DNA of 64,000 bases from Cristatella mucedo (GCA_009760855.2 WPIO01000011.1:1494001-1558000); one strand, 5' to 3'. Positions 20,401 through 33,297 are shown, counted from the first letter of the stretch. Notes: generated from the sequence alone by a model not told the origin. Made by a program: numbers and translations.

Positions 20401-23123
20401 TAAAAAGCCAACCTAGTAGACTGGGGGATTCAGCTAGATCCACCTCGGGCAAGTCTTCCCCATGGACATCAGGCTGCCCTGGATAGCCATTCCTCTGCGT
20501 TGCAAGTGGCACAGCACAGCATCAGTAGAGCAGCCTGGCGTCTGATGACCCGCCCTAGCCGACCGCCACAATCCTTTGTGCGACCCCCCCCCCACCTCCG
20601 ATGGAAGAGGAAGCAGGCACTGATGCAGGATGCGCCGGGGCCCATCGGCGAGCTAAGGCACACTGAGCCGCCACTTTGGGTCCCTCACGGGAAGCAGGCA
20701 ATGCTTCCGTGGCGCCTTCGACGTCGTTTAAGCAGCACTGACAGTCGGCAAGCCACAGACTGGACAGTCTCGATGAAGGCTCGAGTCATCAAGTGCAAAT
20801 GATCTGACGCCATGATGATCAATGATTTGAATGACATACTGACGATCTGAGCTCTAAACCTAAAAAGAAAAAAGAGCGTTCGGCCATAGCATAGATAATC
20901 ATAGATCGTCACCTTCTTCAGCTCCATCTCGTCCTTGGCATCTTGCAGCTTGGCATTGTATCGAGCAAACGCGTTGATGTCAGACTGGTCATCGAACGTA
21001 ATCTGCACATTAGCATCCTGCAAAGGATGACTGGCAGCTTGACGAAGCAGGACACTGGCTGCGGCTTCCGCATTCGCTGACTGACCGGCTTGCCAGGGCA
21101 ATGGAATGAGCAGGCTCGATCGCCGGCACGTGAGCTAGCAGCATTGGCGGCAGCCACTGCTGCCGAAGCAAAAGCAGCAAAAGATAAAGCCAAGATTTTC
21201 CAGAAAGCTTCGGTAGCTGCTTTGGGGGGGGTGGCGCAGCCGAGACATAGATAAGACCCCGTCAGGCACACGCGAGGTAGCTTGTTCCGGAGAATAGAGA
21301 CTGTAATCGCTTCATCTTAATCCGAAGAAATGCATTCTAGTTAATAATAATAAGAACACATTTGTTACAGCGCCCTCTGAGAACCCACCTCTTTCTAGGC
21401 CCTTAAAATGCACTGCACAAGAAGCAAGATCGAATGGTTAGTGGTAGCATGCTCAATGACAACAAGCATAATATGGTTAGGGGTGACATGCACAGGGTCA
21501 GCATGCAAATATGGTTAGTGGCAGCATGCACAGTATCAGCACACATAAATAGTTACACTACGTTAGCCTGCTTACGGAAAAGCAGTCGTGCGAAAAAAAT
21601 AAAAAATATATAGTCATTGGCAAAACCTACACGATCAATAGGGGGCTCTACTCTCCGACCATGACACGTGCATGCCATCGGTAGGGGTGCAGCCAGCGAT
21701 GGACCAGTACTTCTACACGTGAGACTGCCTGCACGGCTACGGCCCGTCGACGGCACAGGCCCTCAATGAAAGGATCTGTGACCAGCTCTCCGACGATACA
21801 ATTGACTAAGCAGGTTCATACTACCTGCCTTCCCTCCACGAACTGATGCACATCTTCTTCCAGCTAAGGAGAAGTATCGTATGGAGAAGCCAAGGTAAAG
21901 TATCGTAATAAAAAATATAATAATAATAAGTATATATAATATATATAGTATATATAATAAAGTATGTATAATATATGTAGTATATATAATAAAGTATATA
22001 TAATAAGTATAAGTATATATAATAAGTATAATAATAATAGAAGTATCGTATTAAGGAGAGGTGTCGTAGTAAAAATAAATAAATACTAGCTGATTTAACA
22101 GCCTCTTTTTGTATAGCGACAGAAGAGCCTTGACGGCTATCACCACCGCTTGCAGTGGCGATAAAGAATCACCCACCACAGGATTCGAACACACGACCTC
22201 GGGGCCGAGGTCGTGAAAAGCAACCGCCTTACCTAGCGAGCCATTACGGCTCACCGTAGTATCCTTGGCCGTGAGTAGCCTCGCGTAGTACAATATCATT
22301 GTTAACCATACGTGAGCATTTAAAGCTCGCTACTCTGATGACAACGAATTGAGAAATTTTCGAAAGCATGGTCATTGAACTAATTCCGAAGGCTGGTCTT
22401 TGGATTTACAGGCTAGAGGCTCTTTAAATTTAGAGTCGCGACATCGTACTATACACAATTGTTCCGCGACAGGTCACGAGGTACACACAAGATGTCCCCC
22501 GTCCCCACGGCAGGCGTCGGTCGAACGGGCGAATCGACAATGACTCCCGCTCGGCTAGAGAAGGCTAAGGGTGTTTAACGAGTGCCATAGACAGGAAGAG
22601 CCATTCGGATTCACCGGCCGCAGCCATTGTGAAACTTTGCAGTCAGCTACAGCGCGACGAGGAATTCTTAAGAATTCGAAGGATGGAGGAGTCTGAGCGC
22701 ATTCCTTTTCGCATTGGTATCGCATTAATGTCCGGAAGTGCGTCAGTGCGGTCAGCGTCGCCCGGAGAGCGCTTCACGCATGCCTGTCAGTTTAAGGGCC
22801 TCACAGAGAGGCTACGACGACCTGCGGCAGCAAACTAAGATAATGCGCTGACACAGACAGCGGAGCCACGCCTCATTCATAGCTTAAATGGCGGTACCAC
22901 TGATGCGAATTGAGCGGCGAAGATGTGATTTCCGAGTGGTAGAGGGGCACGCGACGTCAATGCGGGAGGCACGCGAGCAGAAAAATCGCGGGCGGCCAAC
23001 TGTCAGAATTTTAAAACGCCATTCCTCCACGCTGCCTATAAGTGCATACACTGTCGCTGAATGCGGTAAAAACGAGCTCGCAAAAGTGCTTACACCACCC
23101 GGAGCCACTCCAATCTTCGCCAT
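15977..23123 (-). CDS. Prefoldin subunit 4
   Basis: Beta-type subunit of the hexameric prefoldin co-chaperone, which passes unfolded actin and tubulin to the CCT chaperonin in the cytosol (known for the family). Four exons on the minus strand: 23123-23094 (MAKIGVAPGG), 21017-20913, 16909-about 16803, and 16190-15977, with stop at 15977-15979. Phases run 0, 0, 2 and the total is 456 nt (151 residues; the human protein has 134). The N-terminal helix carries NVQITFDDQSDINAFARYNA, followed by ELKKKELQNLEDA. The beta-hairpin motif FQIGEVFVG and the C-terminal helix ending KLYAKFGDNINLE are near-diagnostic of PFDN4. The exon 3 donor is uncertain (two GT sites 2 nt apart), and the loop before FQIGEVF is longer than usual. 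Exon 1 is placed by its donor (GGT|GTAAGC) and phase. Intron 2 contains a Tc1-like element, intron 1 a SINE and a LINE tail. Confidence 0.9.
16803..16909 (-). CDS. PFDN4 exon 3
   Basis: It begins after ATGTTATGTAG with KELQNLEDASEELLLLEADD, continuing helix 1 into the hairpin. An acidic/Gly insert and VPY follow. The end is set by phase; a donor 2 nt upstream is the alternative. Confidence 0.75.
17235..17326 (+). mobile_element. tRNA-like SINE head, diverged
   Basis: GCCCACTGGTTAAGGTG resembles an A box and GGTCGTGGGCTCGAGCC a B box, at the spacing of a tRNA. Flanking sequence and the unpaired ends argue for a SINE relic and against a functional tRNA gene. Confidence 0.5.
17381..17408. repeat. 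(GT)n microsatellite
   Basis: Fourteen GT units within PFDN4 intron 2. Confidence 0.95.
17591..19273 (-). mobile_element. Tc1/mariner-type transposon, decayed
   Basis: About 1.68 kb bounded by inverted ends sharing GGCCATAAGTTTTGCCACAC, next to TA dinucleotides (17589-17590 and 19274-19275), the expected TA target duplication. Internally on the minus strand, a frame starting near 18712 has a helix-turn-helix pattern (SNREIAQMLGVRDNPVRYNI). Near the other end, LQSPSQSRDLNPIEHLWE is the conserved block carrying the second catalytic Asp of Tc1 transposases; the next codon is a stop. Many frameshifts and stops in between show the element is dead. It sits in PFDN4 intron 2 and is transcribed with it. 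Confidence 0.88.
19973..20099 (-). mobile_element. tRNA-SINE copy, partial
   Basis: The reverse strand has the A-box region, CGACCTCGG...CCAAGGTCGTGGGTTCGAAT (B box) and the ATAGCCGTAAAGGCT segment. The tail is truncated. Confidence 0.8.
20913..21017 (-). CDS. PFDN4 exon 2
   Basis: 35 codons between TCCTTTGCAG and AAG|GTGACG. Contains the family motif VQITFDDQSDINAFARYNAK and the KD.EMELKK heptads. Confidence 0.9.
21335..21550 (-). mobile_element. LINE 3' UTR tail copy
   Basis: Read on the minus strand it has the family blocks CATGCTGCCACTAACCATAT, TTTGCATGCTGACCCTGTGC and GAGGGCGCTGTAACAAATG, then an ATT-rich end. The same series recurs at 25735, 31935, 32890 and 56270. It lies in PFDN4 intron 1. 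Confidence 0.75.
21900..22035. repeat. AT-rich imperfect tandem (TATAATAAAGTA units)
   Basis: A run of TATATAATAAAGTA-like units in intron 1 of PFDN4. Low complexity with no coding content. Confidence 0.8.
22086..22254 (-). mobile_element. tRNA-derived SINE, near full length
   Basis: The reverse complement begins with a GAGCCGTAATGGCTCGCTAG A-box region, then CGACCTCGGCCCCGAGGTCG and a GGTTCGAAT B box (here GTGTTCGAAT). The body GGTGATAGCCGTCAAGGCTC leads to the end AGGCTGTTAAATCAGCTAG. Confidence 0.9.
23094..23123 (-). CDS. PFDN4 first coding exon (candidate)
   Basis: Ten codons starting ATGGCGAAGATTGG and ending GGTGGT|GTAAGC, a good donor in phase 0 that joins exon 2 as ...APGG|DANVQITF. 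The position is inferred from signals alone; the short, divergent N-terminus cannot be verified by homology. Confidence 0.6.
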
Positions 23124-24660
23124 GACAGTGGGAAACGGTAATCGCCGGTAATGACCCTGACCCCTCGCGTGTGAATGCATAATAGCTGGACATGCCGCAT
23201 GCCGCGACCCATAGTTTTTTGCTCTGATATCCAAGGGTTTTTCAAGAAAGAGAATATATATCGACCAACCTCACTTTTCGGTGGTTTTTTGTACGGGGGC
23301 AGTGGCTTCGATGTGTTCTTCAAGCGACTCGCACTCTCTTGCAGGTGCAAAATAGCAAGAAACGGATGGTAGCCTCCTAAGTTTGGCAGTGCTAAACTGG
23401 GTAGTTTAGTATGGCGCTGTTGCTATGCATACATTGGAGGTAAAGGCAACTCGTTCTTTTGGTATCTCTGTATCTATGTACGGTTGACTAGCCGTGGCCG
23501 TTGATGTAATGTTCGACTAGCTTGGGATCATCAAGGTGAAGGCCAAGCATGCCCTTGGAGTTGATGCACGGTGCAGTCATTACTCGTGGCAGTCAGGGAA
23601 ACTTTCTCGAAAGGTTCAGGCGTGAACTGTGGCGCGGAGTTGTCCCCGTCGCTCAATGCTCGCATTCCCAATGACGCATGTCTTTTGAAAGGTCCCTACA
23701 AAAATTATTCGACGGTTGGACCAATCTTCTCGACATATCTCCTTAAAAGCGTACGTCACTTCGAAAGTGTAGCAGACAGCTTCGCCGTTTCAAATATAAT
23801 CTGGCCGATTAGCGTAAGCTTCGGAGCTTCTGCCACGTCACGTCCGCCGCTTTCGAAGCTTCCGCCGTCCATGGGCGAAGCTTCAAGCGGCGCTGGGGCA
23901 GCTGCTGCGGTGGCCGCCTCCCTGCCACGCTAGCCGCGCCGCCGAATCGTCGAAAGCCTTCGAGGACTTTCTGGGCGAATGCTGAGAGCGTGCGATCGCT
24001 CGAGGCGTCGAGTCGCAAAAAAAGGCAGCTCGCTGGCGGCGCCGCCGCGAGCTGTTCGCGCCGCCGCCAGCGAGCACGCGCGATTACCCTCTTTCTCTTC
24101 CGGCGGGACGGCGGCCCATTTGCTCTCGAGGCCGGCGAAACATTAGGGCATTAACGAGCCTGAGCTGTCGATTGCGCGAGTGCAGTTCTCTAGTGGCCGA
24201 ATGTCATAAGGTTCGCACGTGCGCGCCTCGGCCCCGAGCGCTTCGTAACGAGCTGCAAGCCCGGGCGAGCGACGAATTAGCCAAGCAGAGAGCAGCCGAC
24301 TGCACGAGCCGCTATGCGGCGGCGCTGGTGGTGGCGCGTGCATCTCGATTCGTCCCGAGCTCCCGGTGCTCGGCTCGCACTCGCCCTCACGCGCACTCAG
24401 ACGATGCTGCCCAGCGGGCGTTCCGTGCGCATAGAGCAGAGGGGAGCGGCGGCGAGAGCCGCTTCCGCGTCCAGGCTGGTTGCATTCAGTGAATAAAGGC
24501 CTGCTCATGAGTCCCCCCCCCCAGGTAGACCAGACTTCCGGTAAAGGCTTGCAACCAGCGGTGGCCATTGGAAGACCTCTGCTGGCCCCGATGGGAGCTT
24601 GCACATCGTTACTATCCTAAGCTAATTCAGGCGTTTTTCTACAGAGTAATGGCTATAATT
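23124..24660. other. PFDN4 upstream region; no other gene
   Basis: 23.1-23.8 kb is mixed composition; 23.8-24.5 kb is CpG-dense and could be a promoter island. No exon with a recognisable protein is present. The nearest gene start is PFDN4 exon 1. Confidence 0.4.
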
Positions 24661-24900
24661 ACAGTTGGATACACTTCGATTGGCTTAGTACCACGTACAG
24701 CTGCATACCAGTGTCAGGAGAGCAGTTGAGGTAGTGAGTAGCATGGAAGTAATAGCTCAGGACCGCTGAAAATGATGAACCATATTCGGCAGCAGGAGAG
24801 CAGTTGTCGTTGCGTAAGAATTGTGGAAGCGAGTTCCACAGTCTAGGACCTGCAGCGCTAAAGCTTAAGTCGCCAACGATCCGAGTTCGAGTTCTACAGT
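24661..24900 (-). mobile_element. LINE ORF2 C-terminal fragment
   Basis: Reverse-strand frame IVGDLSFSAAGPRLWNSLPQ followed by FLRND matches the GDRAFSxAAPRLWNSLP block near the end of CR1/L2-like LINE proteins. Similar to the copy at 25430. Confidence 0.8.
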
Positions 24901-24904
24901 GGTT

Positions 24905-24985
24905 GACTCTTGATTGAACACTGCAAGCGGTGGTGATAACCATTAAGGCTCTTTCGCCTCTATGCAAATGAGGTTGTTAAATAAG
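24905..24985 (+). mobile_element. SINE tail fragment
   Basis: CTGCAAGCGGTGGTGATAAC, then CATTAAGGCTCTTTCG and a GAGGTTGTTAAATAAGC end match the 3' half of the SINE family. The tRNA head has been replaced by LINE sequence. Confidence 0.7.
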
Positions 24986-25429
24986 CCTACCTTTGACTTT
25001 ACTGGGAAAACCATTCGGCTTAAGGAATCAGTTACTCTAACCCGATTTTCTTTTCCTGAGCACATGAGCAAGGTACTGCGATTAAAAAACTAAAACCGAA
25101 TTAAATCAGAAGTGCGATGCATCAAAGACGCATTCCAATTAACTGCATTGTTTGTTTTTATATACAGAACACCAAATACAAGGCATCCATGGACGGGCAA
25201 TCTGCTGGAGAACCTGCTGCTGGAAGCAGAATCATCCCTGAGCTCTCAAATGTAAAATAAGGTGGGCCAACCTATAATAATAACACTAATGATAACACTT
25301 GATATTGTAATGTAATGTATCTCCGTCAGTAACTCCACAAAGTCATAAAGACTATGTGGGTGTTACGCAGGAGAGTTTTGTATAGCGCACTCACAGCCTA
25401 AGCGGCTTTCGGTACGCATTCGGTAGCCA

Positions 25430-25690
25430 ACAGACTTCGTCTCATGCAACAAAGAGAAAGTGGGAAGCATTGCTGAGTCAGGAGGGCAGTTGACATAGTG
25501 ACTAGCATGGAAGTAGCAGCTCAGGACCGCTGAAAAGGATGAGCCATAGTCGGCAGTAGGAGAGTAGCTGTCGTTGCGTAAGAATAGTGGAAGCGAGTTC
25601 CACAGTCTAGGACCTGCAGAGCTAAAGCTTTTGTCGCCAACTGTCTTTAAGCGGAGGAATGGGACAGCTAATTTATTGTCCACACAGGAC
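25430..25690 (-). mobile_element. LINE ORF2 C-terminal fragment
   Basis: Frame VGDKSFSSAGPRLWNSLPLF is close to the fragment at 24661-24900; the two differ by substitutions and share the same downstream 60 codons. They are two independent truncated insertions or a local duplication. Confidence 0.8.
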
Positions 25691-25734
25691 CTGAGGGCGC
25701 GAACAGGCTGAAACTGATGCAGCAGTTCAGCGTG

Positions 25735-26085
25735 GTACCCTCAGAGAACGCATTCTCTTTCTAGGCGCTTTAGATTTGCTGCAAAGGAAGCAGATTGAAT
25801 GGTTAGTAGTAGCATGCTTAATAAACAACAAGAATAACATGGTTAGGGGTGATATGCACAGGGTTAGCATGCAAGTGTGGTCGGTGGCAGCATGAACACT
25901 GTCAGCACGCATAAGCACGTTAAGGACGAATCACGGGACCCAATACTTGCTGGGATAAGTAGGTGCGTTTTTTAATTTCCTTTTAAACTTGGTCAAGTGA
26001 AGGGATGTCGTGACGAAAGTTGAGAGTGAGTTCCAGGCTTTGGGAACATACGAACTAAAGGCACAGTCTCCAAAGGTTACAACGA
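25735..26085 (-). mobile_element. LINE 3' end (protein tail plus 3' UTR)
   Basis: Minus-strand reading gives TFGDCAFSSYVPKAWNSLST and KFKRKLKN (end of ORF2), then the 3' UTR blocks with CATGCTGCCACCGACC and TTTGCATGCTAACCCTGTGC. This copy links the two parts seen separately elsewhere. Confidence 0.8.
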
Positions 26086-27910
<1,825 letters not shown>

Positions 27911-28016
27911 GGGTGCAAATAGTAAATACTGTATTTTAATGTTTTCATAGGCTTCGTACCACAAGGGGCATACATCAATTCACTGATATACGATCGGCCG
28001 TCGTGCCGTTTCAACA

Positions 28017-28620
28017 TGCTAAGAGATTTAGGTGCTGCTTTGCCAGTCAACCGTATGCACCCACGCTTGATCAGCGACCCTGCTGATCGTTTAAAACGAG
28101 TACATGTGAAGCTCGATTAGTGCAATATGATGTAAATGGTGCAAAATCCATTGGGAAACCGCAAGCATACAGCACGATGCCAATGGCCCAGCATATGACC
28201 GTGGACCTCATCGCGGACTCTCTTCAAGTTTAGCTCTGTCTGTCTGTCTGTCTGTCTCTCTCCCTACCTATCAGAAGGGCTCTCAGATTGCAAACGTTCC
28301 AAGAGATCGATGGGTTAATTCTCAGAAATAGGCTGGGGCGTCAGCACATCGAGCCATTTCAACAAGCTCAAAGCAGTAGTGCTGCCTTGCCAATCAACCG
28401 TACGAACCAGCACTTCTACGACTCTGCTACTCTGCTGACTCTATGAAACAAATGCACTTGAAGCTCGATTCGTGCAGTATGATTTAAATGGTATGCAATG
28501 CAGTTGGAGAGACTTCATCATGATATTGCACGATGATGCCAGTGGCCCAGCACGTAAGACTTTGGGCCTTATCGCGCGGACTCCCGTCAAGTTTAGCTCT
28601 ACCTCAAAGAAGAGCTCTCA
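28017..28620 (+). repeat. Direct duplication of about 250 bp
   Basis: 28017-28290 and 28371-28620 share a series of blocks in the same order: CAACCGTA, GAAGCTCGATT(A/C)GTGCA, TATGAT.TAAATGGT, GATGCCA.TGGCCCAGCA, CGGACTC..., TCAAGTTTAGCTCT and GCTCTCAG. The copies have diverged by substitutions and a TCTG insertion. No coding content. Confidence 0.75.
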
Positions 28621-28624
28621 GGTT

Positions 28625-29590
28625 TAATAATAATAATAATACATTTGCTTTGGGCCCTGAGATAACTGAATTTTTTCTAGGTACTTTACAGATGCTGTAT
28701 AGAAATTATTACCAAATGATTGGTCGTAACATCCGCAAGTAGTAGGCACAGTGTAAGCAGGTTCATGCACTCAAAGGAAGAATCACAAAGACTCACCCAA
28801 AGCTGTAATAAATAAGTGCATTCTAAGCTTTTTTTAAATGTCGTAATGTCAGGGGACGTTGTGACGTGCGTCGGTAGTGAGTTCCGGGTTTGGGAGCATA
28901 GGAACTAAAGGCACGGTTTCCAATGGTTTCGAGGTTCGTACGACACATAGCTAAACGATCCGAGTCAGAACAGTGGGTCGTACAATGATTAGTCTGATGC
29001 GTGAGTAGTTGTGATAAGTAGGCTGGAACCAGAGAGTGAAGGGACATAAAATATATATAAGCTGATTTAACAGCCTGTTTTGTGTAGCGACAGAAGAGCC
29101 TTTGCGGATATCACCACCACTTGCAGTGGCGATAAAGAATCACCCACCGTTGGATTCGAACCCACGACCTCGGGGCCGAGGTCGTGAAAAGCAACCACCT
29201 TACCTAGTGAGCCATCACGGCTCGCCAAAAAAAGTAAGCGACAGAACCTCGAAGTGGATGCGCTGTTAGATTGGGAGCCAGTCAAATCAGCGACAAGGGA
29301 TGTGATGTGCTAACTTATAGGCCCACGACAGACGAGCTTAGCTACACAGCTTTGCACCAACTGCAAGCACCTGATAACACAGGCCGGTAGACCAGCAAGC
29401 AGTGAGTTACAGAAGTGAAGTCGTGAAGGAATGTCACAAATGCAGGGAACAATTTTGATGCAACATCCATGCCTAAGCAAGCCCAACTCTGGCAATGTTA
29501 TGCAGCTGAAACTAGGCCGAACTGTGGAGCCTATGTGATCGGCTAACGAAAGATCATTTTGGAACACGACACCTAGATTCCGTGCAGACT
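28625..29590 (-). mobile_element. CR1/L2-like LINE 3' part, split by a SINE
   Basis: On the minus strand, 29567-29310 reads RLHFCNSLLAGLPACVIRCL and VAKLVCRGP. The next segment decays through an ITxLVADLxWLP-like region. After the inserted SINE, LVPAYLSQLLTHQTNH and TIGNRAFSSYAPK continue the same protein. The copy ends with a 3' UTR tail (GTGCCTAG..., ATT repeats near 28625). Several frameshifts; non-functional. Confidence 0.8.
29060..29224 (-). mobile_element. tRNA-derived SINE nested in a LINE
   Basis: Near full-length copy in reverse orientation: A-box GATGGCTCACTAGG, B-box GGTCGTGGGTTCGAATCC, tail ending GTTAAATCAGC. It interrupts the LINE reading frame, so it is younger than the LINE copy. 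Confidence 0.9.
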
Positions 29591-29821
29591 CAACGGGATA
29601 TATGCTGGCGGAGTCAATTTAAATGACGAGTGAGGGCTTATCTGTGGCGAGATGTCGTCGGCGAGCCGAGTAGAATTGAGGACGACCAATATATAATATA
29701 ATACAAGAATAATGATAATAAAGTTAGTAAATCATAATAAAGAATGGTGCAAGAATAGAGAACGATGACGAGAGGGTTGTACGACATCTTGCAGCTCCCA
29801 TCACCTTTTCGAAAGGCCGAA

Positions 29822-30240
29822 ACTCTCTCTCTCTCTCCTCTCTCTCTCTCCTCTCTCTTCTCTGTCTCTCCTCTCTCTCTCTTTTTCTCTCTTCTCTGTC
29901 TCTCCTCTCTCCCTTTTTCTCAGTCTTTCTCTAAGCGTGCCTGTCATTCTGTCTGTCCGTCATCTTTCTGTCTGTCTGTCTCTGCCTGTCTGTCTCTCTC
30001 TCTGCCTCTCTCCCTCCCCTCTCTCTCCTCTCTGTCTCTTCTCTCTGTCTCTTTGTCTCTCTCTCTCTATCTCTGTCTCTCTAAGTCTCTCCCTCAGTGT
30101 GTCTGTCTGTCATTCTGTTTGTATGTCGCTCTCTCTTTCTCTGCCTGTCTGTCTTTCTCTACTCCCCTGTCTCTTTGTCTCTCTCTTTCTGTCTCTCCCT
30201 TTTTCCGTCTCTCTCTATCTCCTCTCTCTCTCTCTCTCTC
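29822..30240. repeat. (CT)n-rich tract with GTCT variants
   Basis: About 420 bases of CTCT, GTCT and TTTCTC units. The Ser/Leu/Cys-rich frame through it is artefactual. Confidence 0.95.
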
Positions 30241-31934
30241 ACTCGACGAGCGGTGGCACTAATCAACACCTGGGGCGGGTGCGGGCGGAGCCCAGAGGCG
30301 AATGTGGCGATTGTCGATGACGGGAACATCTTTCGCGAAAGGCCAAAGGCCGCTGCGTCAGGCCGGAACCGGATTACGAGCTGTTGGCCGCTGACGGTCT
30401 TCCCAGGGCTGTCTTCGACGTCGTATCGACCGAGTGTTCACGCAGAAACAGCTGCTCTAGTTCCACCGGTCTTTACCGACAATGCTCAAGAGTAAGAGCT
30501 CGCGCTCGCTACGAGGTTAATGAATGCACTTAGCGCCGCCGGGTGCTTGACTCTACTAGCTTAATCAATTTTCGCACACTAGGCACGGCGGCAACGAAAC
30601 GGTAAAGTGGCAACGCTGTACCACAAAATGGATAGCAATGCCTGACAGCTAGAAAGCGCGCGTCACTCTTACAGCTCGCTAAACATATCGCCGTGCGAGT
30701 CGAAATGACGCGGGGCATGGCGGCGCTTATGTGCTCTGTATGCTCTGTGCGCGTGTGCGCCTGCGTGCGTGCGTCCGCGTGCGCGCTTGTGCGCGCCCTG
30801 AGCCCTGAGCTTCGCGCCGACGAAACTAGCGTCGCACCTCTGCGCGTATCGTACGGCTCAACCTTGACCCGCTAAACCTGCGGCCGCATTGGTAGGTGAG
30901 ATAGGCAGCGGCGTACGCAGGATGAATGAGCGACGAATCGGGGACTAGGTCGAACCTTTTAAATAGGTCTAACCTTTTAAATAGGTCTAACCTTGCCAGA
31001 GGAGCCAATCGCAGGAAGACGCACCGTTAGGCCGTCAGACACGCCCTTTCAGGTCAGGCGAAAGGAAGCCGGACACCGTCCCGTCAGCCCCTTCGCTACA
31101 CTCACGGACGCGCGCGAATACGTGGCGTGCTGAAAAGTGCGACGCAATAGCTCAGCGCTCGAGCGACGGAGCCCGCCTAACCGGAAAAGGTCGGATTCGT
31201 TAAGGATCGCTTTCCCTAGTTTCCGGTTCGCTTACATGAATCGTCGCCGGCTCAGTGCAATGTAGCGCCCTTGAAAAAAAGGTCGCACAAGCCGCTTCAC
31301 CGCTGCCTGCGCCTATTGCCTGCCGCCATTGGAGTGTCTAGGGCGCGCTAGACAAAAATAATCCAGTGCAAGTTTCTTCTGCAGGCGGCGATCTGTCATT
31401 TCCGGTAGGTGAGATGTGCGGTTGTATCTGCTGAGATGGCCTTGCAAGAACCGAAAGTCACGCTGTCTTCTAGAGGAAATTTTTTTCTTTAGGGAACTTT
31501 CTAGAGGGAACTTTCTAGAGGAAGATTTTCAGAGGGAACTTTCCAGAGGGAATTTCTCCAGTCGACGCCTAGCCCCGTCAGGAATGGAGGCGGAGAAGAA
31601 TAGAATGGAGGCCGAGTGGGAGGGAGAGAGGCGGATGTAGAGAGCGAGCTATTAACACCTGCTCGAAAGGTCCCGTACGACGACTAGAGGTATATGTGCT
31701 ATTTGTGCGGTTCGCGTCATTCGTTCGGTTCGAGTCCTTTTGTCGGCGGCGGCCGCAGCCGCCGCGTCGGGCACCCATTGGCCGCAGCCGCAGCCTCTTA
31801 AGCGGCATTGAGATAATTTATTGGCAATTTAATTTATTGGCAATTTGGTAATTTGTTGATAATTTATTTATTGGTCTAAAGACCAACTCAACGTCGCTAC
31901 GCATTCGCTTCGTTTTGCGATGCTGCGATGATGC
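30241..31934. other. No gene recognised; GC-rich with small tandems
   Basis: Contains two and a half copies of an 18-bp unit (CTTTTAAATAGGTCTAAC, about 30953-30992) and four diverged copies of AGAGGGAACTTTC at 31491-31556. There is no coding evidence. Confidence 0.4.
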
Positions 31935-32160
31935 TGCGATAATAATAATAATAATAATAACAACAATAATAATGCACTTGATAAAGCGCCCTCAGAGAAC
32001 TCAATCTCTCTCTCTAGGCGCTTTACATTTGCTGCAAAGGGAAATGCAATCGAATGGTGAGTAAAATCTTGCTTGATAAACAAACAAAATGAATGACATG
32101 GTTAGGGGTGACATGCACAGGGTCAGCATGCAAATGTGGTTAGTGGCAGCATGCATGCGA
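31935..32160 (-). mobile_element. LINE 3' UTR tail copy
   Basis: The reverse strand shows the GCATGCTGACCCTGTGCATG block, then CTAGAGAGAG..GAG and AGGGCGCTTTATCAAGTGC, ending in an ATT run. It belongs to the same family as 21335 and 36845. Confidence 0.8.
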
Positions 32161-32889
32161 TGATGCTGCGATGATGCTTCGATGATTCTGCGATGATGCT
32201 GCGATGACTGCCTAGCCACGCGTTCGGCGCCAGCTAGAATTGTCGTCACTCCGGCGGCGCACGATTGTTCGCTGACTCGTGCGCTCGCAGCTACGGCCAG
32301 CAATACGCTAATGGGGCGCCGCCGGCGAATACGATAAGGCGTATCTCCGCCATCGCGACGGCCGCCGCTGCGTCTTGTTACGACGCTGCCGCTGTCGTGT
32401 GCTTCGCTTCAGCTGATTCCATTGCTCTCCGGAGCGGCAAAATCCCAAGGCGACCGGATCGTGCCATGTCGCATCATGTCAACCCAGACCCGAATGGTTC
32501 GAATGCCCGAAGTTCGATGTTCGAATGCCATTCTCTTTTTCTGCCGGGCGGGCGGGGCCAATGCTGCCCAATGGAGTTTGCCTAAATGAGGCGGTCGAAT
32601 CGGCTTCGTCGTCTTCTCCTTCTTCTACATCTCCTTCTCCTTCGAGCGTGCTGAGTGACGCCGCGAGTTCACTTCGCGACAGCGCAGCTGCTGGCAAAGG
32701 GACTTGATTTCACTTCGTGCTTCGTGCTGAACTGTTTGTCAAAGCGACTGCGCCCGGCGCCGGGCCTTTGGCCAATGAAACTTCGAGGTGCAAGATAAGC
32801 CAGAAAAGGAATAAGAATAAGCCGAAATAGTATTCGCTGTTCCTGAATTACAAAGACTAATTGCGGGCTGTATCGTAATCCATGCTCAG
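32161..32889. other. No gene recognised
   Basis: ATGATGCTGCG-type imperfect tandem at 32150-32205, then unremarkable sequence with a short serine/proline-rich frame that I cannot support as coding. Confidence 0.4.
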
Positions 32890-33175
32890 GTGGAGTAAAA
32901 TCCTAAGTCATGTCTTCTATTCATGAGAGCATTTAGTGGGTCGCTGCGATTCGTCCTTTGTGTGCTTATGCGTGCTAACATGGTGCATGCTGCCACTAGA
33001 CATATTTGCATGCTGACCCTGCGAATGTCACCTCTAACCGCGTTACACTTTTTGCTTATTGAGCATGCTACCACTAACCGTTCGACCATGCTTCCTCTGC
33101 AACATATGTGAAGTGCCTAGAAAGAGATGGAGTTCTCCGAGGGTGCTATACAAATGAACTATTATTATTATTACT
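32890..33175 (+). mobile_element. LINE 3' UTR tail copy
   Basis: Plus-strand copy: GCATTTAGTGGGTC, CATGCTGCCACTAGACATAT, GAGCATGCTACCACTAACCG, CTCCGAGGGTGCTATACAAA and terminal ATT repeats. Confidence 0.8.
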
Positions 33176-33297
33176 ACTAGTATATATTCCCTGGCTGCGG
33201 CCAAGTGCAGTGAGACTCTGCGATGAGACATGCTCATAAGCACTCGTTCTCCGGTGTCCTCTCGGGGGGGGGGGGGGAGTGGGTCAACTATCAGTCA

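Noticed and set aside
22610-22640. ATGGCTGCGGCCGGTGAA as first exon of PFDN4
   Set aside because: Its nearest donor is in phase 1, which would create a stop in exon 2; the ATG at 23123 with GGT|GTAAGC keeps phase.
29765-30320. Ser/Leu/Cys-rich frames over the CT tract
   Set aside because: Low-complexity artefact of CTCT/GTCT repeats.
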